DNA of 64,000 nucleotides from Hexactinellida sp. DTS-2022 (Eukaryota; Porifera; Hexactinellida), in contig JAPNXP010000007.1 in NCBI GenBank assembly GCA_028753945.1, positions 496,001 to 560,000 on the forward strand, in the 5' to 3' direction. Position 1 is the first letter of the stretch. Each line of letters starts with the position of its first letter. The notes under the pieces are model-generated. The model made no database searches and had not been told where the DNA came from. It worked only from the letters and a program-made list of their open reading frames with translations. Positions 23,001 through 45,900 of the stretch are shown piece by piece. A program made the translations under genes and the position numbers.

Positions 23001-25068
23001 TACGAGTAGGGCAAATACACATGAAGCAAAATTTGTAGTTGAACTAACTTTATACCTGTTAGGACAAGGTTATAAACAAGAACAAATAACAATACTAACT
23101 TTCTATAACGGACAGAAATATCTAATTGAAGATTTAATGGTGAAAAAAATCCGTGATAATCAGTTAAAAGTGAGTACAGTTGATAAATTTCAAGGGGAGG
23201 AAAGTGAAATTATAATTCTTTCGATTGTGAGAGGAAATAAGGAGAATTACATTGGACATTGCTGTGTGGACAATCGGGTTTGCGTCGCTTTTTCTCGCGC
23301 AAAATCTGGATTCTTTGTGATTGGAAATGAAAAATGTTTTCGTATTGCGAGTAAAAAAACTAAATCTGGGCTTTGGGATAGAATTCTAGATCGGTTTAGT
23401 GAACTTAATTGCATTGGTAGAAGTCTTGAGTTATACTGCAAGAAACATGGTAGTTGTTTTAACGTAGCTGAATGGAAAGATTTCAAAAAAATCGATAAAA
23501 AAAATTGTTTCAAAAACTGTGAAACGAGTACAATTAAACGTGATTTATCGAAAATTTGTAATAAATCTAAATCCTGTGGTCACCCTTGCCTTGGAGAAAT
23601 AGGAAAAGATTGCGTAATCACCCCATGTTCCTTCTATAAATCGAAACAATTAAGTTGCGGTCATGAATTGAAATTCTTTTGTTCTTTACCAATATCAGAC
23701 AGTCTTGCTATACATTGTAAAATTAAATGCAATTCAATACTAAAATGCGGTCACGAATGCCAAGGCAAATGTTACTTGTGTTACTATGGAAACCATTTGG
23801 AATGTACACATAAATGTACCCGGAAATTAATTTGTAATCATGACTGTTCAGAATCGTGTCATTATCCGTATGAATGTCCTCCTTGTCGTAAAATTGTGAG
23901 CTACAAATGTGAACATTTTAACACTTCTAGTTTATGTGGTGATGCTCGTATTGTTTGTACTGAAATGTGTGATTGGAAATGTGAACATATAAGTTGTCCG
24001 AATAAATGTTTTGAATCCTGTAACAAAGCTAGATGTAATGATAGATGTAGTGAGGTTCTAAAATGTGGACATCAATGTATGGGTATTTGTGGTGAAGTTT
24101 GTCCTTATATTTGTCGTAAATGTAAATCTTTTGATGATAATTTCCAAATTTATTTCGGTGATGAAAAAAATGCATTTGCTAATTTTATTATTTTAGAAGA
24201 TTGTGGTCATATTTTCGAGGTTTTGGGATTAGATAGGTATATTCGAAAGTTCCTAAAAGGTGCCAAATTTAACGTGTTACCCCAGTGCCCTAAATGTTCC
24301 TCTTTTATTTTGACACCAAAAAGATACCGAAAAACAGTAAATGAAATATTATTAAACATCGAAAGAGTTAAAAACAAAATCGCGAAAGATACGAAAAAAA
24401 TTGTTCAAGAAAATATTGAAAAACTACGCTTATTTTTAGCACAAAATATTTCCTATAATCAAATCCTTGAGTATTTAGAAAAAACGCCAATTTTCAAGGA
24501 TTTACAAGATTTAAATTTCAAACACACAAATCTTTACATTATCAGTGAATTGTTAAGAATGCTAATAGGATTTTTCACACAAGAATACCCATTAGAAGTT
24601 TGGACAGAAGATTCACCAATTATGAAGTTTTTCCATTCAGAACAATTGGATTTCCTACTTAACATTTCACCGAATGATTCAACCATTGCGAACCAAAGAA
24701 CACTGAATTTATTACAACAAATATTCCGTTTATGTCCGCTATACACATATTTTAAACTCGTTAATACTGAAATATTAGAATTTGGTGAAAACGCGCTATT
24801 TATAGAACTCCGAACAAAGTTTGAATCTAATAATCGATCTGAAGAATTGAAATTTGATGAAACTTTCGTTATTTGCTGTGAAGCTTTTTTGTATACAATC
24901 AACGAAAAATATACACTAAATTTCCCAAATCTCAAACATACAAGTTTTAGAAGAAAAGTCCCTGACAACGCTATTGGATGGGGGGAATGTAAGAAAGGAC
25001 ATTTAGTTGAAATATTGGAAGGAAAAGACCCAAATTTCTGTTTAACCTGTCTGGAAAATAATCCATGA
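20026..25068 (+). CDS. ZNFX1: ZNFX1-type SF1 helicase with NFX1 zinc fingers and RZ-type zinc finger
   Basis: A single 1680-codon exon. Residues ~1-430 are the N-terminal ZNFX1 region. The UPF1-like SF1 helicase core follows: Walker A GPPGTGKTH (~490), DEAGE (motif II, ~880), IGDPQMLKP, LTLQHRMRPEISSIMR, STVDKFQGEESEIIILS and VCVAFSRAKSGFFVIGN. Residues ~1135-1370 are a dense Cys/His block of NFX1-type fingers (for example CGHECQGKC and CNHDCSESC). Residues ~1655-1675 (GWGECKKGH...FCLTC) resemble the RZ finger found at the C-terminus of human ZNFX1. Vertebrate ZNFX1 senses dsRNA and C. elegans ZNFX-1 acts in small-RNA inheritance; whether either role applies here is unknown. The length is close to human (1918 aa). 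The ATG is 4 nt after a TCCGTAG acceptor-like site. Confidence 0.93.
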   Translation: MANRDKRGVNRGSRGNSSHRDRIHSAPSIRTTDIQMDYISRCEKWCNEMESNFVIDQIIGTLGEFQSLLGNGQMSRSNLYRLVMLFNLPNFTEYSLQSVLSINDIFCIVINSKFVSSKDNLFKLLSKTLHELEANINKENSMFVLSKITDLLTLFINKFPNENINYSHCISYLIERISTKEFDYIIPSFEIENIYDLNSQLNKVLIPKIQIQDDNYELNFRLIDIYPSYNEIEFPSNTKLKSLIREGEYEDIESYLDIHFKLLREDMIYPLKVAMKFLIVLDENYANALFTYDHVKIIGITTLRNQGVVYKIIFTPYGIQNIRNYNWERSDRLKYGSLLCLSKKNKEGYPTFKDPLWAIVISQEIENDVTHLLIKFKNGFEENFEFNTDYFMIESREIYFEAYSHTLSVLQETYENTLPFVEILLGKTNTCEPPDYIDEYTIFNLGDLSSDPLNESIRAFDEWPDFVNLNESQFRALKYAFSSRVTLIQGPPGTGKTHVGLSIMKILLRTRAIQMRLEKPNHNLKECLCNQPILILTQSNHVLDQFLELVMCEDFNIIRIGSRSESEKIKPHTLPEMRKYFWKGQNPSLRIQNLRNSQTAVKNELAKIEKIIQKYARELEIATKSSKIMISEEVLRIIASKKHFNSLYSTQQTGFKVVMKKRQSMCDIWLRELGIQCKLFEDLITKEIPLEKNPFAIIAAKDLTIPDGKIIDKFLILERRIEYLELSENLSDEEATKECEEPQIDIPENHKVVKERKILAEAAKKFKKAMKDNKIQEDIPEHIVATTNIWLLKQEDRELLYKYWIKRLIYACGLVVKSYSDQYSSKIKQLEVINTSIDLYILQQATVVGMTTTGAARNSKLIRKLKPKIILVDEAGEVLEAHIITSLCQSVEHLIMIGDPQMLKPSTAVSRLSDQYNLNLSLFERLIINDFRHATLTLQHRMRPEISSIMRLIYPMLIDNKIVMNYEHIHGTTNNMYFISHDYFEDPLLEDSTSRANTHEAKFVVELTLYLLGQGYKQEQITILTFYNGQKYLIEDLMVKKIRDNQLKVSTVDKFQGEESEIIILSIVRGNKENYIGHCCVDNRVCVAFSRAKSGFFVIGNEKCFRIASKKTKSGLWDRILDRFSELNCIGRSLELYCKKHGSCFNVAEWKDFKKIDKKNCFKNCETSTIKRDLSKICNKSKSCGHPCLGEIGKDCVITPCSFYKSKQLSCGHELKFFCSLPISDSLAIHCKIKCNSILKCGHECQGKCYLCYYGNHLECTHKCTRKLICNHDCSESCHYPYECPPCRKIVSYKCEHFNTSSLCGDARIVCTEMCDWKCEHISCPNKCFESCNKARCNDRCSEVLKCGHQCMGICGEVCPYICRKCKSFDDNFQIYFGDEKNAFANFIILEDCGHIFEVLGLDRYIRKFLKGAKFNVLPQCPKCSSFILTPKRYRKTVNEILLNIERVKNKIAKDTKKIVQENIEKLRLFLAQNISYNQILEYLEKTPIFKDLQDLNFKHTNLYIISELLRMLIGFFTQEYPLEVWTEDSPIMKFFHSEQLDFLLNISPNDSTIANQRTLNLLQQIFRLCPLYTYFKLVNTEILEFGENALFIELRTKFESNNRSEELKFDETFVICCEAFLYTINEKYTLNFPNLKHTSFRRKVPDNAIGWGECKKGHLVEILEGKDPNFCLTCLENNP

Positions 25069-25794
25069 AATAACTTTTGAATTTTTCTGTTGAACCTAAG
25101 TTTTTAATGAATTATGTCATAGACTAAATGTTTTATATTAATTGTTTACTTTGTTGTGTATTTTTGGTATAAACAACTATTATTTGTGTATTTGTTTTTG
25201 ATATAATTTGCATTTTCATTTTTGATGGAAGTTGTTCCACATAAACCTTTCCTATTATGTTAAATATTTGTTGTTTATTTATTTGCTATTTCAAAGGAAT
25301 TATAATTAATTATTGTTTCTATTTTCCCATTTAATTATCTGTAAATATTTATCTCACTTAATTTATTATTATTACAGTAGACTCTTGAAATATCGGTTAA
25401 TGAGTACAAGATTTATTCCCCTATACAAATGCATGCAAGTGACTTAATACGAAATCCCGGATAATACGAACAAATTTCGACTGCCCCCTGGTGTTTGTAT
25501 TGATGAGAGTTAGAGTTTACTACAATCGACTCCGCTAAATAGAGCTTAAATAGATTTCTCCGCTCAAAGCAACCTGGTCCCAAGGTGACTCTATTAAGCG
25601 GAGTCGACTGTATTTGTATAACGTATAATAGTCAGTGTTTGTTAAGGATTCGATTAGAGCGGAATACTAGAAAACTAGTGTAAACTCTCTAATATTCCTT
25701 GTTAAAAGTGACCCAAATTGACTTATATTCGGTTTTTATTAATTAAACACATTTAAAAATACAGCAACTACATTAATCCAACAAACTACACAAT
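25069..25794. repeat. Convergent intergenic region ZNFX1 / AFG3L2
   Basis: ~25375-25510 degraded ACTCTCGTTAATA-type element; 25515-25614 CGACTCCGCTAAATAGAGC element. The remainder is AT-rich with nothing recognised. Confidence 0.7.
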
Positions 25795-37297
<11,503 letters not shown>

Positions 37298-37321
37298 TTG
37301 TATGCTAATTATAATTAAATA

Positions 37322-37805
37322 TTTTAATAATTCTAACAGGAATCAGTTCCTCTATAGAGACACCTATTATTGTGTCTGTACATAGAGATTATAACAGGAA
37401 TCAGTTCCTCTATAGAGACACTTATTATTGTGTCTGTACATAGAGATTATAACAAGAATCAGTTCCTCTATAGAGACACCTATTATTGTGTCTGTACATA
37501 GAGATTCTAACAAGAATCAGTTCCTCTATAGAGACACCTATTATTGTGTCTGTACATAGAGATTCTAACAAGAATCAGTTCCTCTATAGAGACACCTATT
37601 ATTGTGTCTGTACATAGAGATTCTAACAAGAATCAGTTCCTCTATAGAGACACCTATTATTGTGTCTGTACATAGAGATTCTAACAAGAATCAGTTCCTC
37701 TATAGAGACACCTATTATTGTGTCTGTACATAGAGATTCTAACAGGAATCAGTTCCTCTATAGAGACACCTATTATTGTGTCTGTGCATAGAGGTTCTAA
37801 CAATA
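37322..37805. repeat. 58-bp minisatellite (about eight units) at the AFG3L2 5' end
   Basis: CAGTTCCTCTATAGAGACAC followed by CTATTATTGTGTCTGTACAT, nearly identical units. Each contains an inverted repeat AGACAC...GTGTCT within CTCTATAG...CATAGAG. Lies 25 bp upstream of the AFG3L2 ATG and 70 bp beyond the B9D1 stop. Confidence 0.95.
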
Positions 37806-37875
37806 ACCAGTTCATTTATAAAGAAATATTGTAATAATATAAGTGATATATTTCCATGAAACTAGAATACAATAC

Positions 37876-38457
37876 TCAATCTCTCCCATAGCTATACCCC
37901 ATTTCTTTCAGTCCCCTTAGTATCACATGACACCTCATATTAACCATCCCTTGGGACCTAACTCGAGTCACCTCCCGTCCTGACCCTTGCGCTACAAATC
38001 CAGGCGATACAAATTCAGCTCTGCGGCCTAAAAGCATGCCTAGAATTTCTTGAAAAACAGTTGAACTCTTTGGTACAATCATTGGGATTTTCATTAAATG
38101 TTCCCCAGGTTTACTTGGCAAATGTATCGCACCATAACCCCGTATAATATCACGACCTAACATATCAGGACCGTATACACTTAATACTATTTGTGGCCAT
38201 CCAAATGGGGTTGTACTTGAATATGTAAGCTCTATTGGGAAATTCCATACGACCAATGGGTTGTTAAGATGTGAGTTTATTTGCCCCTTGATGCTAATCT
38301 GTGTAATGCCTTCCGAAAGGCCTGAAAGTAAAGTCCAGTCATTGCCTTGGTTGAAAGAATATTTACAATAAAGAGAGTCAAATTCGTAGAAATCACCAGA
38401 TTGTATTTCACCGGATAAGGAGTATAGAAATGTTGTTGTTAGAGTATTTTCTGCCAT
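37876..38457 (-). CDS. B9D1: B9 domain-containing protein 1 (ciliary transition-zone MKS complex)
   Basis: Single exon, 193 aa from the chosen ATG at 38457. The B9 (C2-like) domain fills almost the whole protein: YEFDSLYCKYSF, GLSEGITQISIKGQ, LVVWNFPIELTY, GWPQIVLSVYGPDMLGRD, IRGYGAIHLPSKPG and GREVTRVRSQG, all in the order found in human B9D1 (204 aa). B9D1 works with B9D2 and MKS1 in the tectonic complex that gates ciliary membrane proteins, so this animal has cilia or flagella. The frame is open 10 codons further upstream, but an AG acceptor-like site at 38477-38478 would leave only this ATG. A 58-bp minisatellite separates its 3' end from the AFG3L2 start. Confidence 0.95.
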   Translation of the reverse strand: MAENTLTTTFLYSLSGEIQSGDFYEFDSLYCKYSFNQGNDWTLLSGLSEGITQISIKGQINSHLNNPLVVWNFPIELTYSSTTPFGWPQIVLSVYGPDMLGRDIIRGYGAIHLPSKPGEHLMKIPMIVPKSSTVFQEILGMLLGRRAEFVSPGFVAQGSGREVTRVRSQGMVNMRCHVILRGLKEMGYSYGRD

Positions 38458-41444
38458 AAAAATTCTGGGATTCAAACTAACAAACAAGCAGTTATATAAG
38501 GTAAGTTGTATGTTATAAGAAGTTGTTCATTTGGAGTTTTAATTAATTTGTTCACCTATACCTCTTTTGTAAACAACAACATAAGTATTAATTAGACTTA
38601 CTTAAATATCGGTAAACACATTTAATTATAAACCCGAAAAGTGATTTGATGTAACAAAAATGACTTTGCCAATGCCTGAAATTACATTGGAAAGGTGTTG
38701 GCCGATATATAATTATTTCCGTATTTTATAAGAATATCAAAAGTATCATTTGTAAACACACAACAATTGTGCTTTTAATATATTGGCTCTAAAACTCTAT
38801 ATAATACAAACCAATTAAATTAAAATACAGTTTCTGAAACCAACAACAACAATCAAATTATACTGGGATTCATTTCAGATCTCAATAATAGAAATGAACT
38901 GAGATTCTATAGAAATATGAAACTTTATGTTACAAATTAACTTTGATTTGGAAGCTCTATTTGTATACAAATTAAACAATACCAACTTTGTAATTTGTTT
39001 TAGAAGTCAATTTTATGTCCATCAGGTGAAAAATCATACAGTAGATTCTCGTTAATAGGAACACCAGGGGACCGTCGAAATATGTTCGTATTATCCGGAA
39101 TCGTATTAACCGGAGTCACTTGCATGCATTTGTATAGGCTAGGGGAATGAAACCTTCTACTCCTTAACATTAATTCGCCTTATCCGTGTTGGTATTAACG
39201 AGAGTAATCAGGGTTAAATTGATATGATTAAACTTTCGCTTATACGAACATTCCAATTCAGTTCAACAGTTTTCATAGCCCAGTTATCTCTTAATTAATA
39301 AGTTCATAAGTTCCTTGGTTATAAACACAAATTAGGTTTCACAATATGGGCTCTATTTGTAATTGACTGTATTTATATACAACATTTTTTACATATTTGA
39401 TTATCATATTTGTCTAACAATTTATTGCGGGTATCACAGAAATTTAGTGGAACAAAAGGAAGGTTTAATTTCCATCTGTAAAATATAATTTCTGCTAAAC
39501 TCTAGTGATAATTAACAGATGTGAAAAACGTATTTTTATTCGGGTTTCTGTAATTTCCTTAATAAGCATTTTAAGAGATTCCTAACAGACTCGATTAATT
39601 GAGTCAAAACAAATGTAAACACAGTCATGTTATTGTGAATAATTTTTCATCTGTTTTATATGAAAACCTTTTAATATATATTATGAATAAGCCCCAATTT
39701 AACAATTAACATAGGGTTTGTCTTAAGTTGAGTTCGCTTATTATGAATTCTCTCTATTATGAACATAATTTTTGTCCCTTGAATGTTCATAATAATAAAG
39801 TATAACCTGACTGTATTACTCGCTCAGTTATCGAACTTAGTAACCATATGACACATAGGAATGTGTGTAAAATGTGAATATGTCAAGAGGAGAGTCATAA
39901 GGTATTAGGTAACGAAATAAAAATGAAATCATTGAATGCATTCGTTACGAAATCATAGTTCATATTTCTACGTATTAAACTTGTCATTTGGTTGGTCTGG
40001 TGTTTAATTAGAATACAAGACTGCTAACACTAATCGAATTATATACTTAACTTGATTAATTAATAATTGTTTACGGTAAACAAACCAATTAACAGTCAAT
40101 AGGAATAATAGCGCTTATTATGATAATCTAAATACAGTCAGGTTCTTTATTATAAACATTCAAGGGACCAAAAATTGTCTTTATAATAGAGAGAATTCAT
40201 AATAAACGAACTCAACTTAATACAAACCCTATGTAGTTTTTAATTTGGGATCATATGGCTTGTTCATAATAAAAAGTTTTTCATATTTATCAGACGAAAA
40301 ATTGTTCAATTTTTTTTAGAACTGATAAAATGGCCTTTTAGTACTTAAATTTACTAAAACTGTGCTCTATAGAGCTCTATATAACTTCTATACAGTACAT
40401 TTCTATTGGCATATTATAGTCCCATTGTTACAATTAACAATTGATAGAGACAATCAATGATTATTACCAATTGCCAACAAATGAGTTATTATCTATTACG
40501 TATAAATATCAGAAAATTCAATTTATACTCATTTTGAATGGTCCTAATCCATACTAGGACAACCCTCGAATTTAATTGGATAAAATAGAACTCGTAAGCT
40601 AATTGCTACTTAATAATTATTCCAAATATTATGTGTTTAAAAGAAGACTCAATTTGAATGATAAAAAGGGAATTTCCGAAGGGATACCACTCAATATATA
40701 TCCTTATGACTTTCAAATACAAACAAGAGTATGTATAAGCAATGGCGAATTCGTATTTATGGCATTCGAAAGCTTCGCATTGACTTAATTAGCTATTAGG
40801 ACATCTGGCTGTTTGAATGCGTACTGTTAATTGCTATAGGAAAGTGTTCTACATAAATAGTAGAAATGTTAAACTGATTCAATTGTGCGAGATTTAAATT
40901 TGGTAGAATGAATGTGAATATCAGTAATGGAATAGATGAATCGATCTATAAAGGTATTGTATTAATATATTTATTAGCTAACTTAATGTATAACTTCGAT
41001 TTTTTTACAAGATATTAGAAAAATAAATTAGAAAGGTGTTGGTCGATATATATTTAAGTTCTTAGATTAGCTTATTATTTAGTAATTTATTTAAATACAA
41101 CTTTAGTGCGACAGTTGAAAAATTTAATAATTTTTCCCAATAACTTGGAAACAACGAAAATTCGTTGTTTAGCTAATTTGGTATACGTAATAGTAAAATC
41201 TATATACAGTAGACCTCGTTAATACGAACACAAACGGACGGTAAAAAATTGTTCGTATTAACCGGAGTAATACCCATTGAATAGCCATTGTAGGGACCTG
41301 ATTTTGTGAACTGTATGTTCATCTTATCCGAAAATTAGTATTAACCTTGTTCATACTAACGAGGTTCTACTGTAGTATGTGTATATTAACAGAGTATTAA
41401 TACACAATATCTTTATAGATGGCTCTTCTCTGAATGGTGGATTC
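38458..41444. repeat. 3-kb intergenic region B9D1 / CLN8
   Basis: 39040-39208 inverted GATTCTCGTTAATAGGAACA element. 39618-39818 and 40134-40315 CAGTCA(G)GTT-type elements. 41205-41376 CCTCGTTAATACGAACAC element. A 61-codon open frame at 40603-40788 is not recognised; it follows CCCTCGAATTTAATTGG, a phrase also at 14033. The rest is AT-rich. Confidence 0.6.
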
Positions 41445-42443
41445 ATGTCCCAGTATATTCCATTTCTCCATAACTACGATGCAAGTCTCAAACACAAATT
41501 ATACGTTTGGATAGGGTCGCTACTATTCGATATCTCTCTTCTGTTTTTAGTATTCCTTTACTCGAAAAGACTCAAAACATTCAAGGGGTTGCCCGCTAAA
41601 CATAAAGTATTTTGGTGTATAACGGGAGTTAGAGCTATTTTCGGTATTCACACAGTTATATACTGTGGTTTGACTGCACTTAATGATAATGAGCTATTTG
41701 AGGATAAAGTATTTGGTCGTACTATTGCAAGTGATTTCTTCATAGCACGAATTGTTGGGTTTTTCATATTTGAATGCTCTTTCCTTTTCTTGTCAGATTT
41801 AATGTTTAAAACGCTTAACAAAGGTTTGGCGATTCACCATACTTTAAGTTTATTCGGGTATATAGTTGGTTCTTTTACAAACCAAGGTCATTTTTTCGGA
41901 ATGATCGGTATTTTAATGGAAATTTCAACTCCGGCAACTTCAATATGTTGGATGTTAATACAAGCTAAACTATCCAAACATTTCTTTTGGAAATTGAATC
42001 AACATTTGTTGATATATCTTTTCCATTCCAGACAGAATCTTGGTTTCTATGGCATTTACCATATATGGGCACAATGGGATTACATACATGCTCACATGAA
42101 TGGATATTTTCAGTTCTTAATACTAGCGAATTCTCTTGTTGTAACATTATTCCTAAATCCATATTGGACTTACAAAAAAACGGTTCAACTTTACAGTGGC
42201 GAAGATTGGAATTTCTCGCCTTTAGCAAAACCCAAAGCAAGTGCATTTCCAATCATAGCAACCGGGAAGGATGAATGGAATGAAGACACACAAATGTTAA
42301 AAAATGGAGATTCAAATCTTGATGAAGTTATGAAGTTAACAAATGGGGCACACAAAAATGGGATTGTTGGCGTAGCAACGAACACGTCGTATGGAATGCA
42401 AAATGGAGTTGTTAGGAATCGGAAAAGTGAACAATTAAATTAA
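41445..42443 (+). CDS. CLN8: CLN8 homologue (ER-to-Golgi cargo receptor, TLC-domain protein)
   Basis: Single exon, 332 aa. A multipass TLC-domain protein; human CLN8 ferries lysosomal enzymes out of the ER and is mutated in a neuronal ceroid lipofuscinosis. Diagnostic blocks: KVFWCITGVRAIFGIHT, GFFIFECSFLFLSDLMFKT, AIHHTLSLFGYI, GILMEISTPATSICWMLI, FFWKLNQHLLIYLFHSR and NPYWTYKKTVQLYSGEDWNF, in the human order. The C-terminal ~75 residues are an extra polar tail, longer than human and lacking the KKRP retrieval end. The frame extends upstream to 41379, but TTTATAG at 41412-41418 looks like an acceptor and ATG 41445 is the first ATG after it. A MITE ends 70 bp upstream of that ATG. Confidence 0.92.
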   Translation: MSQYIPFLHNYDASLKHKLYVWIGSLLFDISLLFLVFLYSKRLKTFKGLPAKHKVFWCITGVRAIFGIHTVIYCGLTALNDNELFEDKVFGRTIASDFFIARIVGFFIFECSFLFLSDLMFKTLNKGLAIHHTLSLFGYIVGSFTNQGHFFGMIGILMEISTPATSICWMLIQAKLSKHFFWKLNQHLLIYLFHSRQNLGFYGIYHIWAQWDYIHAHMNGYFQFLILANSLVVTLFLNPYWTYKKTVQLYSGEDWNFSPLAKPKASAFPIIATGKDEWNEDTQMLKNGDSNLDEVMKLTNGAHKNGIVGVATNTSYGMQNGVVRNRKSEQLN

Positions 42444-42965
42444 TGAGTGCTAAATCCTCTTACAAGTATTTGCTGTTAAAATTATTAAAATGTGTAAAAC
42501 TTAAATTGGAACATTAATTTTATTATAATGAACACCGTTATTTATTTATTTTGTATTTTATATGGGAATCATTATTTGTTTACAGTATAAACAATAATAA
42601 CAACAACAATAGAAGCAATAATTTGGGGTTGTTTATGATTTTTCTAAAATTGAAGAAAGCTAACAACTTTTGAGATAAAATAAGCGATAAAAATGAACGA
42701 AAACGTACAATATTTTGCAAGAATATTTTTTTAATCGCGTTTATTTCTAATTCGGTTAACATGATTAATTGGTACAATAGACTCTCGTTAATACGAACAT
42801 TAATTAACAAGAATTCCCGGATAAGACGAACGAACAGTTCCACAAAATCAGTACCCTACAATGGCTATTAAATTGGTATTACTCCGGTTAATACGAACTC
42901 CGGATAAAGCGAACAAATTTAACTGTCCCCTGGTGTTCGTACTAACAGAGTCTACTGTACATAGT
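42444..42965. repeat. Intergenic MITE forming the DOHH 5' flank
   Basis: ~42775-42958: ACTCTCGTTAATACGAACAT ... ACTAACAGAGTCTACTGTA; the DOHH ATG is 7-9 bp beyond its end. Confidence 0.8.
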
Positions 42966-45900
42966 ATGGCTAGTAAATCAGAGATATCCAAGTTAGGAAA
43001 ACTCTTACGAGATGAGACTTTACCGATGAAAGCACGAAACCGAGCATTATTCGCATTACGGGCTGAAGCAAACTCAGAATTATGCGATTCAGCAATTAAT
43101 GAGATTTACGCTACATTTAACGACAGTTCTGCTCTATTGAAACACGAATGCGCCTATTGTATGGGACAAATGGGGGCGGATAAAGCTGTAAAACTATTGG
43201 TTGGAGTATTACACGATGTCAAACAGGAAGTTATTGTGAGACATGAGGCAGGGGAGGCTCTTGGTAAGAAATTGGTAGAAATTGAATTTAAAAAATTTGT
43301 GAGAAAATGGTTATAAAGGTCAGATTAAATGTTAATTTGGACCCTAAGAAGTACAGTCGACTCCGCTTAATAGAGTCACCTCGGGACCAGGTTGCTTTGA
43401 CCCGATTAAGCGAAGAAATCTATTAACCGGTGGCTCTATTAAGCGGAGTAGACTGTAAATAGAATATTATATGATTCTGTTAAAATACCATTGGAGAAAA
43501 TAATTGATCAAAATATTATAATAATTTAATATTAAATCAACACGGATAAGGCGAACAAGGTTTAATTCCCCTAGCCAATACAAATACAGTGAACTCCCGT
43601 TATAACCAAGCCGGAAATAACGAAATAACTGCTTATAATGAAATGGAAATTTCCCCCCAGAGCACTAATTATTATCCGCTTATAACGAATATCCGGATAT
43701 AACAAAGGAATTTACAGGTCCCAAGCACTTCATTGTAACGAATGTTCACTTAGTTAAAACTTTTAAATCTTACATTCCAACTAAGAATTCAATGTTAATT
43801 GTAAATAATCAATAAACCATTTTAACAATTTCCCCTAGCCTATACAAATGCATGCAAATAACTTCGGTTAATACGAATTCCGGTTAATACGAACATATTT
43901 CTACGGTCCCTTGGTGTTCCTATTAACGAGAATCTACTGTATATATTACTGTACTTATTATAGGTGCTATTGGTAATATCGAAGCTCTAGAACATTTACA
44001 GAAATACACAAACGATGATTGCAATCCTCTACGCGAAACCTGCATACTCGCTATTGAGAGAATTAATTTCTATCAACAACTTAAAACTGAAAACAAACAA
44101 ATTAAAGATAACAATCCTTATCATTCAATTGACCCTGCACCCCCATGGGAAGAAGGGAACTGTGAAAAATGGCGAGGAATTCTATTGGACGAATCCCAGA
44201 CATTATTCAATAGGTACAGGAGTATGTTTTCATTGAGGAATGAAGGAAGTGAAGTTTGTATTCTAACAATTTGTGAAGCTTTTAAAGACAAAAGTATTCT
44301 ATTGAGACATGAGGTATGTAACATACAGTAGAACCTCGTTAGTACGAACACGGTTAATACGAATTTCCGGATAAGACGAACAAACAGTTCCACAAAATCA
44401 GGTCCCTACAATGGCTATTCAATGGGTATTACTCCGGTTAATACGAAATCTGGATAAAGCGAACACATTTTTACCGTCCGTTGGTGTTCGTATTAACGAG
44501 GTTCTACTGTATACAGTATACTCTGTTAAGAATATAACTACAGTAGAACCTCGTTAAAACGAACACCAACGGACGGTAAAAATTGTTCGCTTTAACCGGA
44601 GTAATATCCACTGAATAGCCATTGTAAGGATCTGATTTTGTGGAACTGTTTGTTCGTCTTATCTGGAAATTCGTATTAACCGTGTTCGTACTAACGAGGT
44701 TCTACTGAGTTGGCTTTTTAAGCGTAGTACACTGTATAGAAATACGATATATTATTTCTTTTAATAACCGGATTATTCGTGGGAATATATATGTAAGTAT
44801 GTAGGTAGTATAAATTGAATTATAAACACAATTTAGACCTAACAAATATAAAAAAGGATTTGTGCTCCAAAACGCCAAAAATTATCCCAAATTCCAATTT
44901 ATGTACAATCTAATTAACAAGGGATTAAACCAATAAATCAACCATAACTGAAACTATAATAGTACCAATTAGATCATAATAATTACAATAGAAAAGTTAC
45001 ACGTAAATTAATACTGATATTCTACCATATTAATAATACATTGGTTATATTAATACTGATTCCACCAAATAATAGAAACTATATAAATCATTAACATTCC
45101 ATTAACCATTCAATATAAATAGTATCGTATAATCACTTTAGTATATATACGTATATATAGATAACATTTTGATAGAAATATTTTAAGTTTTGGTATAATA
45201 ATATACATAAGCTATGGTATATCAAGAATCAATTTTACAAACACAGTTGTTAAACGGTAGAATTATAAATGGAGAGTTGTTAATATCGCCTGATTATCAT
45301 GAAAGGAATAAACCAATATTACAAAAGGTTAAAATGGGAGAATTACCTGGGCAACTGAGTTTGCCAGAAGGAATGTCAACTGATGAAAATACCGGAAATA
45401 TTTTCATAACAGATATTTATACTTGTCGAATTCAAGTGTTTGATACAAATGCTATTTATTTGTATAAATTCTCTGATACACATTGTGATGATGGCAAAAC
45501 AAACAGACCATTTTGCATAGAGATTCTAAATAATATTGTATATGTCAGTAATTGTGCAAACCATTGTATTTCTATTTTCAATACAAATGGAGATTTTATA
45601 ACGCAATTCGGTAAGAAAGGATTTGAATTTGGTGAATTTATTTCGCCATATGGTTTGGCTTTACAGCAACAAACAGGTGAATTATTTGTTTGCGAAATTG
45701 AAAGTAATCGACGTGTACAAATATTTTCAAACGAATATCCATTTTATTTACAGATTCAAAAAAGGCATTCACCAAGATTTGTACGTTTAACTCCTGAATT
45801 TATTTATGTTTTATATAAAAGCAGTCCTTGTTTATATAAATTTAATTATAATTTCGAGGTTTTAGAAAGATGTATTGTGACTAGAGGCAGAAACAAATAT

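Noticed and set aside
37322..37805. Possible CRISPR array
   Set aside because: Units are identical across their full 58 bp with no unique spacers, and the genome is eukaryotic; a minisatellite.
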